Source: Micropterix aruncella (Eukaryota > Arthropoda > Insecta > Lepidoptera > Micropterigidae). Taken from it: a stretch of DNA of 64,000 nucleotides. Position 1 is the first letter of the stretch; each line of letters opens with the position of its first letter. Made by a program: the position numbers and the translations under genes. The notes beneath the pieces were generated by a model that worked only from the letters and a program-made list of their open reading frames with translations, made no database searches and was not told where the DNA came from. The stretch is from NCBI GenBank assembly GCA_944548615.1, contig OX155979.1, positions 12,143,766-12,207,765 of the forward strand, written 5' to 3'. This document shows, piece by piece, positions 9,689 to 19,736 of the stretch.

Positions 9689-10883
9689 CTTCTTCTTCTT
9701 TTTTTCTTTTTGGCAATCCACCCAATGAGGGTGATTTCTGCCAGGTGGTTATTATTTTTTTTAATTTGGGAACTTTATTGTTAGTAGGACAGCACTGAAA
9801 CAAACAGACACAAAACATACAACAAAGGAAACAGTAAGAACTAGTATATTATGGAATGAAATAATCAGTGGCGGTGCTAGACCACACTTGGACGTCGGCG
9901 AAATTAGGTTAGCGAGGCCTTTTTTATTTCCCAGTCAAAAAGAAAACGTTAGATTGCATGAGCCGAATTATAGTGAAACTAATGTGTGAGTAAACGAATT
10001 TTATTGCTAATCAAATGATGTTAAAAATTACACAAATAGAAATTAAAATAGACGAACTTTTCGGCTTTTGGCCTCACTGAACTTTTCAGGATCATGTCAT
10101 AGCTAATACTAGCCGCTATTTCAGCTTCAATTGATGGAATTGATAACGCAGATAGACTCTCTTGGGTCATCGTTCTTCTCAAGTAGGTCTTAATCAATTT
10201 TAACTTTGAGAAGCTTCTCTCAGCGGAAGCTGTACTGACGGGAACTGTGAGCATGATTCTAATTGCTATGTAAACATTTGGATATATTTCTTCCAAATTA
10301 TTTTCTAAAATGTACTGAATGAGTTGTTTCGCGTCGTTGACAGCGTCAAGTGAATTTTTCTGAAACTTTTGCGAGGTCCCCTCAGGTGCGAGGCCGTCGG
10401 CGGTCGCCGACGTCGCCGACGCCTAGCGCCGCCACTGGAAATAATGTTACTAAAGGGAAATGTGGTTGAGGGAAATAAATTTACAGAGGATTTTGAGGAC
10501 TTTTGGAGAGTTAATGGAGAGGAGATGGTCCACACACAGTGGGAATTGAATTTTGAGGGCTATAAGGTCCGAGACGAAATTAGGATAGTTGTTGTTAAAT
10601 GGGCAGTTAAAAAAGAGGTGGTCAGCAGTGCAGACTGCATGACCGCAATCGCATTGGGGGGACGGGAGGACGTGTATCCTATAGAGGTGAGCGGGGGTGC
10701 AGCTGTGGCCAATACGCAGTCTGCAAATGACTGCTATTTCCTTGCGGCTAAGTGGCTGATGATGGAACCATGGCTTAGGTCGGATCCCCGGCTGTAAGGT
10801 GGAGTACCTTTGCGCCTTGATTTTGGATGACAGACGCCACCCCTGTGTCCATTTGTGGGATAACTGGGAATCAAGGGTGGGGA
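9689..10883 (-). mobile_element. LINE family B, 5' truncated copy 1, interrupted by a hAT element
   Basis: This is a minus-strand LINE 3' end with a (GAA)n tail at its left edge. A 12-bp duplication, ATGTGTTTGATT, flanks it at 9677-9688 and 10884-10895. The minus strand of 10445-10883 matches the copy at 54256-55040. It encodes the segment after RNase H, with a Cys/His cluster (CDCGHA-like), and ends in the same 3' UTR. A 572-bp hAT element splits it at 9866-10437. Confidence 0.85.
9858..10445 (-). mobile_element. Non-autonomous hAT element with transposase C-terminus
   Basis: The element spans 9866-10437. Inverted ends are CAGTGGCGGTGCTAG and CTAGCGCCGCCACTG, and the 8-bp target duplication GAAATAAT lies at 9858-9865 and 10438-10445. 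The minus strand (about 10352-10021) encodes the hAT dimerisation domain: YPNVYIAIRIMLTVPVSTAS, then AERSFSKLKLIKTYLR. This is the hallmark of the family. Everything upstream of that domain has been lost, so it is an internally deleted copy that would need a transposase in trans. Confidence 0.9.
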
Positions 10884-10895
10884 ATGTGTTTGATT

Positions 10896-11348
10896 ATTGG
10901 GCGTTCGGGGTAGGTATTCCTAGTGATGGCATTGCACGATGCCATCTCCTTATTTCCGGTGTTGCCATTGCACCTCAGCGATACCATTTCCTGCCGCTTT
11001 CGGGTGGAGTGTTCTTCCGGTCCTTTCCTTTTATAACACTTAGAGTCCACCTACTCTAAGTTTTGTGTGTGTTTGTTGCTCGGCGACAGGTGTAACTCTT
11101 ATACAAGAAGCGAAAATAATTTTTAAAATCCGCCATATTTAAGAAAATACTACATCATATTGGAAAGTAGCCATTGTAATACCATGGAATTACTACAAAA
11201 AATACTACATTTGTGATCATAATCACGACACAATCATTATCGGGGGGCAGGGGGTTGCCATGGGGGCAGGCATGTATCCAGAGTTCAGTTTCGAGTGGGA
11301 GGGGAGAATTATTTAAAATACCACACGTGGCACTCAGCAAACTTAAAT
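10896..11348. other. Unannotated stretch
   Basis: This continues the sequence left of the LINE B insertion. It includes a perfect 8-bp stem hairpin (GATGGCAT/ATGCCATC, 10925-10946). No gene is supported. Confidence 0.35.
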
Positions 11349-11363
11349 TTGCCCTTACAATGA

Positions 11364-12289
11364 GGGAGTTACTGGGCCCTTGCTGAGTTGGCCACGAAGA
11401 CCCATTCTGTTCAGGGTTGGTCACACTCACGGGTCAACACCTATCCGACGGCCTCCATGCATGAAGTGCGAGCCTGGGTAGGACTCTGACCCTATGGTTA
11501 GTTTCCCCTGGGAATCAACCTTCTGGCGTTCCTGGACGGTCTGCGCACCGTGCGGCCTAAGCCAATCGACTGTGCACTCTGACTAACATATATTGAGATG
11601 TCAACCACAACGGGCGAACCCGTCACCGCAGGACGTTTTAACGATTCATCGTTCTATCGACCGTGCAGTGAGCGTAGAAGACTTTGGACATTACAAATCC
11701 GAAGTCTAGCTACGCCACAACCCGTAAGAGACCAACTCCTTACCGCGAGATAGCCAGGAATTTCTTCCCAGCGGCTCGAGACACTCGCGCCCTTACTTCC
11801 AATTGTGACCAGATTTCTCCGGTCTCTCGATTGGTTCCGAGTTCGAGGTCGCTTGCGCGGTCCTCTCCCTTACGAAGCGGTGAAACGGAGTATACCGAAT
11901 CTATCGCGGACCACAGCGTCCTTTGCCCGGCTGTTGACCCAGGATCGGATGGCCGATGGTCGTTTCAAGAGCAGTCGCCATAAGATACACAACCACCCCC
12001 GCTCTATAGGAAACAATACAGTTCCCAGACTCCCCCGACTGTTCTCGGAACTAATCGAGAGACTGGAGTAATCTGGTCGCAATTGGAAGTAAGGGTGTGA
12101 GTGTAAGCCCGCCGGGTAATACTCCTGGGTATCTCGCAGTTAAAGCGTTTGCCTCTTACGGGTTTGTGGCGGAGCTATACGGTGGACTGTTTTGTCCAAG
12201 TCTTCTGCGCTCACTCCAGGGAGATAGAACGACTAATCGTTAAAACTACCTGAGGTGACGGGCTCGCCCGCTGTAGTTGACAACCCTAG
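11364..12289. mobile_element. U repeat, rearranged copy (U2)
   Basis: A 15-bp duplication, TTGCCCTTACAATGA, flanks the whole block at 11349-11363 and 12290-12304. Inside, the first 215-225 bp of U run forward to CTCTGACTAACATAT. The remainder of U then follows inverted (about 11590-12045), and the last 240 bp of U follow forward again (12046-12289). The forward/inverted junction is almost identical to the one near 31135. Confidence 0.7.
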
Positions 12290-12304
12290 TTGCCCTTACA
12301 ATGA

Positions 12305-12722
12305 AACAAATATACGCCGGATTTCGTAGATTTAAATCCCATCTCTCAATAGAGGTTTTTATAAAGATCTACAAGGCATATGTGAGACCTATTCTTGAGT
12401 ATGGCTATCAGCTCTGGAGCCCCTACTTATGCAAAGAAGTAAATATCCTGGAAAACGTTCAGCGAAGGGCAACCAAAATGGCAGTGGGCATGAAGAATAG
12501 GAATTATGAAGATCGCTTGGAATTACTTGGAATTACTACTCTCAAACAAAGACAAATACAGGACCTGATTGAGACATATAAAATTCTAACAGATTATTAC
12601 GATGTACCTGGACTGAAGAATATTTACAAATTCAACGTCAACACAAATCTTCGAGGTCACAACAAAAAACTTAACAATGCAAAATTTAAATCTAATCCTC
12701 TTAAAGGCTCCCTTCCGAGTTG
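12305..12722 (+). pseudogene. LINE reverse-transcriptase C-terminal fragment (CR1/Jockey-like)
   Basis: A frame reading IYKAYVRPILEYGYQLWSPY, then LENVQRRATKMAVG and YEDRLELLGITTLKQRQIQD. This is the thumb and C-terminal region found after the catalytic domain in CR1/Jockey-type LINEs. It directly follows the U2 insertion. The reverse-transcriptase core is absent. Confidence 0.8.
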
Positions 12723-14323
12723 AAGCGACTAAAAATTTAGATAGTTTTGCAATGCCACGCGCCCGCGCGCTTTCAATATATACATAAAGATGTATAGGTA
12801 TACCGCGGCGACAAGAGAATACGTCCCACCGTTGGCAGTGGCCAATTACGAATGACGATTTCGGCTTCGCGCGTCGTCTAATATAGGTCGATTTGGCTTT
12901 TCAATTATAATATAATAAATTATCAAATGAATAGTTTTTTATAAAGTAAAAATTAAATTACAATAATAAAATAACTTAAGATCACTGCGTTATTTTTATA
13001 TCACTCAAAAGTATCTTTAATAAATAGAATAAAAAATAATGTTTGGCCATAACATTTCTGGAAATTACATAATTTCAAACATTTTTTCCAAAAACCGTCT
13101 TAGTACTATGCAAATACTAGACCATACGCTGGTGTAAATGGTATTTTTTAATATTGAGAATCATTTCTAGGTTTTTCAAAAACTGAAGACAAATCTCGCT
13201 CGTTTTTATTTTTTTGGAAAACAGTAACAGAATAAAGATAACTTACATAAGAGGCCGTGTACGAAATCGATGTGGGCCGTGATACCTCTATAATCAATGG
13301 TATAATATAACTATAGGTAGGTAGTATTTTCGAAGCCAAGGATTATGTCCACCCTTTGGAAGCGCTCGGCGGGGACTAGCTGACTTAAGCCGTGAATCGT
13401 ATCATAGGCGAGTATCATAACGCGAGAATTAGATTGTTTTAAAAGACTTTATTGACAATTTTAATTAATGTTTTGCATTTTTTTAAAGGAAATGGATTGA
13501 TATTGAACTAAAGTTTATTTCTGTTGTTTTTATTTTATGAACGAGAGTTCTAAAAGGCCAAAATCAAAAGCATTTCTTCGCCCATTTTCTAAAAAAATTG
13601 TCACAGTTAAATATTTTTTTTATCAACAATTTTATATGAAAGTAGTAAAAAGTGATTCACTTATTATATAGAGTACTTTCACAACAATGCATTTTAATTT
13701 TTTCATACCGTTTAGATGTCAAAACGATTCGTAAAATGTTATATTCTAAAAATCTTACAGCAAAAATTCACAAACAGTCGCCGGTTTAAGGTCAATTAAT
13801 CAAAATTCTATAATATTTTCCAAAAAAGTAGCTCACTCATTAGACAATAATATAAATGATATTTTATGTTGTGCAATAAAACTTATAGAAAAACAGTATT
13901 TTAACCTTAAATTCACGTCTGCAAAATTACGTAAATTCACGAAATGCGCAAAATTTCGTATACGGCCTCTTAATATGGAAATAATTTACCAATTTAGCTT
14001 CGGCGAAATGATAGCTTAAGGATCGGGTTCTTATTAGGCATAATTGTATTAAAATTCTTTTTCGTGTTCTCACAACCATGCCACAAAATTATGCTTCATG
14101 TAGTTTGTGGACAAGTGTAATAAACTACCACTTGAAGTGATTAGTGCAAGCTCTGTCAATCAATTTAAAAACAGGCTCGTTATTATTGTCTATATTATAT
14201 TGTCAATAATGTTTAGCTTTACAAGATCTGATCTGGACATATAATCAAAGCTGCCTGTAATAGTAATAATAATAATTATCCCCCTCCCCCGGATACGTGC
14301 CTGACTAGGTACATAAGTCACAG
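12723..14323. other. AT-rich stretch, nothing recognised
   Basis: A long AT-rich interval. The only open frames are short and without motifs (for example 13148-13339 minus). Confidence 0.45.
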
Positions 14324-14332
14324 ACATTTATC

Positions 14333-15205
14333 TTGGCATCCTCAAGTAAACTTATCTTGGCATCCTCAAGTAAGTGAGGTCAGTCGTAAAGTCTTTGCAA
14401 GTCTCCATTCTTTTAAACGGGTTCAGAATCTCTTACCTCTTTGTATTAAACGCCAAATGGCACAATCTTTTCTTTTACCGCTAATTAATTACGCTGATGT
14501 GGCCTACCTAGATGCGAATGAAGAACTACTCGATAAGCTAGATAGGATTCAAAACGCGTGTATTCGCTTTGTTTATTCCCTGAAGAAGTTTGATCACGTA
14601 TTAACCTTTCGCAGGCAAATAGAGTGGCTACCCATTAGACGATGTCGGGAATTTCACATACTCACCCTACTCTTCCGCGTACTGCAGTCAAACTGTCCTA
14701 CCTATTTGTATACCTAATCTCTTCTCTCCGCTATCATCCCATGGTCTTCCATTGCGCTCTCAGGAAAATCTATTACTGGCTATACCTCAGCATTCATCAA
14801 CTTTCATGTCTAGGTCTTTCGCAGTGCAAGCGGCCCGTCTCTGGAATTCCGTGCCTTTACCGATAAGACAACTTGAAAACCTGAGCGGGTTTAAAAATTC
14901 TTTAAAGAGACATTTACTCAACTCATAAATATCCCCCTCCCCTCCCGTCTCCTTTGCTTGTCCTTATATTCCACTCCTCCCTTCAATATCGAGTTGGCTA
15001 CGTTACTAATCACTGAATTATATTTTATACTATGATGACTTTTTTGTAAGTGTATTCATTTATTACTTGTAAATTAATTTGCCCACATAAACTTTCAGTC
15101 ACAATAACCCTGGCGGTATGGTCGGTAGATATTGCCACTTGGCAATAGGCCCACCACATTGTAATCTTTTGTGTATGCAATAAAGCTTTTCAAACAAACA
15201 AACAA
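14333..15205 (+). pseudogene. 5'-truncated LINE with (CAAA)n tail (CR1/Jockey-like)
   Basis: The frame from 14457 reads LLPLINYADVAYLDANEELL, then DKLDRIQNACIRFVYSL and WLPIRRCREFHILTLLF. This is a LINE C-terminal signature, and frameshifts follow. The 3' end is a (CAAA)n tail at 15188-15205. A 9-bp direct repeat, ACATTTATC, at 14324-14332 and 15206-15214 fits a target duplication. A 24-bp tandem duplication (TTATCTTGGCATCCTCAAG) lies at 14329-14375. Confidence 0.8.
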
Positions 15206-15279
15206 ACATTTATCGATATGAAGTTTGGAGAGCTTAGTACCCTATGACACTCGAGATGACATAACGATTCTAACGATTT

Positions 15280-15370
15280 CACACACTTCTAAATCGGTTC
15301 AAGCATCTAGAAGTTATGGTGGAATAAAGAAACGGAAAACACATACATGACCACATATCCTTTTTGTTAG
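15280..15370. repeat. Dispersed repeat, inverted relative of 6340-6450
   Basis: TTCTAAATCGGTTCAAGC, GGTGGAATAAAGAAACGG and ACACATACATGACC are shared in inverse orientation with the block at 6.4 kb. Its ends are not defined. Confidence 0.5.
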
Positions 15371-15499
15371 GCAGTCATGTATAAAAGTAAACTGCATCAT
15401 AATCATTCTCACTTTTATTTGAACACTTTAGTAATAGTCGTAATAGCAGTATATTTTGTTTTTTTATTTATTTAATAAAGTCATACATTCATTCTAAAA

Positions 15500-15740
15500 T
15501 AATGAAATTGTTATATGTATTTATTTATTGTTTTAAACAAAAGAAAATATCGGTCTTCGAGCTTCGCACGGCGTTCCAGCGATGACTGTAGGGGCGTGTA
15601 ATCTGAAATATAAAAAATATCAATAATCAATATTAGTCAATAGTCTTTTATTCAACGAAAATTGCAAATGAAGTTGGATATGTCATAATAATAATTGTTA
15701 AAAACACAAAAAATCTAAATATAAATGTAACAAATGACCA
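15500..15740. repeat. Dispersed repeat related to 19900-20010
   Basis: It shares TAGTCnnTAGTCTTTTATTC, GTTGGATATGTCA and similar blocks with 19900-20010. It is probably the 3' UTR of a LINE in minus orientation, but no coding part is attached. Confidence 0.45.
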
Positions 15741-15762
15741 AAATTTTTTAATCTATGTACTA

Positions 15763-16457
15763 TCTATACTAATATTATAAAGAGGTAAAGTGTGTGAGGT
15801 TGTAGGAAGTAATCTCTGGATCTACTGAACCGATTTTGAAAATTCTTTTACCAATAGAAAGCCACGTTATTTGTGAGTGTCATAGGCTATATATTAATCC
15901 GAAAAATGAAAAGACTTTTTCGTGGTAGTCGGATTTACAAATTAAGTCGGAGAAAAAACGGTCGAACGAAAAGGTTTCTAACTAACGCTGCCTTAATGAT
16001 GAGAGATATATAATAAAGTTCTAGAGAAAAGTTGTAGAGCTTGGTAATGCCTACAAAAAAGTCACGGACAGCATATGTCTAACTTTTATATTGAGGTCAC
16101 AAAAAGTAGTATTTTATATTTTAAAAATAATTTAAATCGTTAGGTCATGTTTATTGGTCATATTATCAACAATTATGAATTCTTATCGAAATATGTAAAT
16201 GTATCGTCTCAAGTGTTTAAAACAAAAGACTTTTCCCTTTTACTGCATAAATGGTTAAGAAGATAAGACACTTACAAATAACGATAATATAGTCAAATTG
16301 GCATGCAAATACATACATATATATGCAGTAAAAATATAACCCTTCTTTTGGCAGTCAGGAAATAAATCATAGCACTCAGTACTAACCGAACTACACTCAT
16401 AATTTCATCACAAGTAAAAAGTTTTACCGCCCTACAAAGTGGGCACGGGTCAGGTAG
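15763..16457 (+). mobile_element. Non-autonomous Helitron (H1)
   Basis: It starts with TCTATACTAATATTATAA directly after an A. It ends with a GC-rich hairpin region (CCGCCCTACAAAGTGGGCACGGGT) and CAGGTAG directly before a T. Helitrons begin with TC, end with CTRR after a short hairpin, and insert between A and T. The terminal CTAG has decayed to GTAG here, but the sister copy at 33068-33797 keeps CTAG. It has no coding capacity. Confidence 0.85.
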
Positions 16458-18320
16458 TAATTAATAATTATATAATCACTTATAAATACTCCAAACCCTA
16501 ACCGATACAATAAACTGACTATTCTTATTAGCTATTTTTATTGATTATTATTATTATTATTATATTTTATATACGCCATTACTAATATCACACACGCTCA
16601 CACTCCACACCCTCAACACACTCATACAAACATATACACAAACACCCTTAATACTAGACTCTTTTGTAGTACTAAAATTGAAGGTACTTTAAGTAAATAA
16701 AGACCAAGATCTTTAAAAAGGTGAAACAGCTAGAATATGCCTGGCTGTGCAAGGTGTATTGACATATTGACCAGTATTATCTATGCATATTTGTCATTTT
16801 AATGGGAGTCGCTTAATTTTTATGCTGTAAAACTCTCATGGACAGTTTTTTCACCGACTCATCAAAGTTGTTTTTTTTTCTTTTAAAAAGTTATCTAAGT
16901 TCTGAAAAAAAATAACTCTATCGGAGCAAGGTGTGACAAGTACAATGGACGACCAAAAGTCTTCGGTCACAACTCCTGCAACTCTGCGACTGTTTGCAGT
17001 GAAATCTATGATTATACGTCGTCATGCAGAAGCAGTGGCGATCAGCGATCGACCAGGCTCGGTTATTTAATCAGCAGCGTCTCCATCATTGTTTGCAATT
17101 CTTAACAGTACACATTTATGGTAACTGTATAGTCAGACTGCAAGAAGCTGTAATAGAAAACACCGTCACAAGATCTTATATTTGAAAATAACGAAAATTT
17201 TCAACTCTACCATTGTTGCGCAAACTAAAATATTTGAGTAAACACAAGCGACGGATCGACAATTAAACAGCTGATTCTTAAAAAAGAATAACGGAATGAA
17301 TAAAAAATATTTTGAAATTAAATATACAATTGAAATTACCGTAGAGCTGCAAAGGGGACATCTGTCCCAGCCGAGATCGGCGCCGATGTTTTCCAATTAT
17401 TTACCCTTGATACCTCACATAAATCATACGGCCTGTGGTATGTGCGAAAAGAGGAGAAGATTTTGGTTCAATATTTTTCATACAGTCGCCATTTTTTAGT
17501 CTACGATTGAACCAAACCAAACCAAAAACTTCAATATTCATGTTGATTTTCAACACCGAATATTTTTTATTTTTGTATGGGTATAAGTAAAACGAAGTCA
17601 TAGGTTGAATGAAGCATATTATAACTATTATAAAAGTATTCACAATTTCTTGTATAGGGTGATTTATTTCCAGAAAAAACATAGAAATGTTGGACAAGGC
17701 AGTTTTTTTCTGTACCACAACTTTGACAGATAATTCTGAATAATGCTTATTGCTTTACAAAACGACGTTACACGTATCTAATAGCAAATTTCAACAGGAA
17801 CATAAAACAGGTCTTCTTTATACGATCCGTATAGTAGTTTCGGAGTAATCGTCGTTTTCCTGAAACGCTATATTTTTGTTGTGATGTAATCTTCTTCTTC
17901 GCGTTCTCTAAGAGACAGAGTGATGAGCCAGTAATTAACTCTATATTCGAAAAATTTTCGTTTTTAATCTGGTAATGACTTTGGTTATTAGGCAGCCATA
18001 TAAAAATATTTAAAATCAAATCGACGAGCGTTGAAGCAATATCTTACAGCTAACCTTTACTTAATAAGAAAACATATATTGCGGTAAAAATAAGAAGAAA
18101 CTCTTGTATCTGTATCTGACATCAAAATCCGGCAGGATTTTTATAAACCCCATAAATTAAATAATCGGTTGTGTCACCACAAAACTTTCCCGGCAAGCAG
18201 CCAAGGACTTTTGATCGTAATCTCTCATCGGAAAGGAGGTTGACCTGGTTGAAAGGGATAATCGGCGGCAAGCACGGATAGTGTTAATGCAACGTATTCA
18301 ACGCGTTATACTCTCTCAGC
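16458..18320. other. AT-rich stretch, nothing firm
   Basis: AT-rich with a (TTA)n microsatellite near 16535-16565. A block at 16703-16728 (AAAGACCAAGATCTTTAAAAAGG) recurs at 35182. Open frames at 17166-18019 (minus) have no motif. The missing last yellow exon could lie here or below, but I could not identify it. Confidence 0.4.
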
Positions 18321-19171
18321 CTTACCAATAAACGAGTTGTAAAATTTATACCTCTGTTATTACTAGGTATAAGAAAATCTGTGACCAATAAACGCGGTAT
18401 AGCTTACACCACTGATCATCTCGGGTATAAGCATGGAATAGTGGTACTGGATTTCCATCCGCACTATAACTCCGCTATACCACCCCTAGGCCAGGTATAA
18501 CAGCGGTTTAACGGAGTATTAACTTAAAAATGGCCGACCGGCGTAACAGCTGTTTCAAACTGACAGCCACCTGACAGCCGCGGACGTGGAGCGTCCCGTT
18601 CGCGAATCGTGCGCTTTCGTTGTAATAGCCGTGTTACGACGCCTTTTATACTGCTGTGAAATCCTGCGTTTTAGCCGAATAATGGATTTTGTCGACTTGG
18701 ATGATATGATCGATTTGGATTTATTGGAAGAAATCAAAATGCGTCGTGATAGGCGACCAAACATTTTCAAATTTCGATACGACCCATTCGATTTGGATGA
18801 TTAAAATTTTAAAACTAAATATCGTTTCACTAAGCCATACGCCGCAAGAATCATCGATATCCTGAGAGCTGACCTGCAAAATACCACTATAAATTCGATC
18901 AGCATTCGCGTAACAAAACAATGGGCACGGGCTTTCTGACAACAAAAAGTGACATTTCATGTGCATTTCATGCCGCTTCAGTTGGCCACACTGCTTCCAA
19001 GCGGGCGTTGCCATGCTAGAAATACGACTTGTCTTTGGTTTCAGGGAGTAGTTATAATCGCGTTATAACTGATTTATTGGTCACGATTTTACAACTTCGT
19101 TATAACTCGGCTATACCGGGTATAACAATAACAAGGGTTTAACGCGGTTATAAGATAATTTTATTGGTAAG
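18321..19171 (+). mobile_element. PIF/Harbinger-type element with decayed transposase
   Basis: It has 12-bp perfect terminal inverted repeats, CTTACCAATAAA and TTTATTGGTAAG. The subterminal regions are rich in GGTATAA/TTATACC. The frame inside (18682-18939) resembles the N-terminus of a Harbinger transposase. It is one of several inverted-repeat elements in the window. Confidence 0.7.
18682..18939 (+). pseudogene. Harbinger transposase N-terminal remnant
   Basis: The peptide MDFVDLDDMIDLDLLEEIKM runs to NIFKFRYDPFDLDD, meets an in-frame stop at 18802-18804, and continues in the same frame as NFKTKYRFTKPYAARIIDIL, then NTTINSISIRVTKQW. This order is the usual start of HARBI1-like transposases: an acidic leader, then a YRF-KxxA-IIDIL helix region. 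The DDE catalytic core is absent. The copy has one internal stop and is truncated, so it is inactive. Confidence 0.7.
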
Positions 19172-19207
19172 AGTGCAACTCTCTCTCTCTCTCTCGGCGC
19201 ACTGTGT

Positions 19208-19360
19208 GCGCCCGAAGGTTGACTCCTAGAGGACACTGGCCCGCAGGCTAGAGTCCTACCCGGGCTCGCAGGCCGCCGGATGGGTGTTGACGCGTGCCTT
19301 TGACCGTCCCTATACAACTGCATCTTAGTGGCCAAACTGCAACAGGGCCCATTAGCTCCG
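19208..19360 (-). mobile_element. U repeat fragment
   Basis: Matches the first 150-200 bp of U in reverse, from GGTTGACTCCTAGAGG through GGATGGGTGTTGAC to GGGCCCATTAGCTCC. A (CT)n tract precedes it. Confidence 0.7.
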
Positions 19361-19630
19361 TATTATGCAAGCTACTATAAAACTATTTAACTTCCGCCAT
19401 AAATTTTAATCAAATATTATTGCCAAGCAGCTCGAGGCTAACCGAGAAACAAACCGCGCCATCCGATGCGGTTGTGTAACAGAACCGGTACGGGCTCATG
19501 CGCCGGCCGAGAGAGGGCGCTCATTGTTTTCATTAACAAAAATTAATATTCGGATGACATCAGTCCTTGCATACTTAGCAGGAAAGTCTTGCTCTCAAAC
19601 CGATTTTTGTTTTATTTTTATAATACCTAC

Positions 19631-19736
19631 CTGTATATTCTGAAGTTGATATCAATAGGGTTGAGTTGTGCATAGTTGTAGATTGGTAATCGGTTCGACA
19701 TCACCCATACTTCGTCTTGAGAGTCTACGTGTAGAT
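19631..19736 (-). CDS. Yellow-family exon 8 (last one found)
   Basis: Acceptor CTAATTAG precedes 19736, and donor CAG|GTAGGTATT follows 19631. The 106-nt exon completes an Asp codon split with exon 7, then encodes [20 protein letters not shown] and ends FRIY plus two bases of an Arg or Ser codon. The VWVMSNRLP segment is a conserved C-terminal blade of the yellow propeller. A further exon is needed for the C-terminus and stop. Confidence 0.9.

Noticed and set aside
17166..17396. Possible last exon of the yellow gene (frame with GWDRCPLCSS)
   Set aside because: Position and strand fit, but no clear acceptor in the required phase and no match to the family C-terminus.
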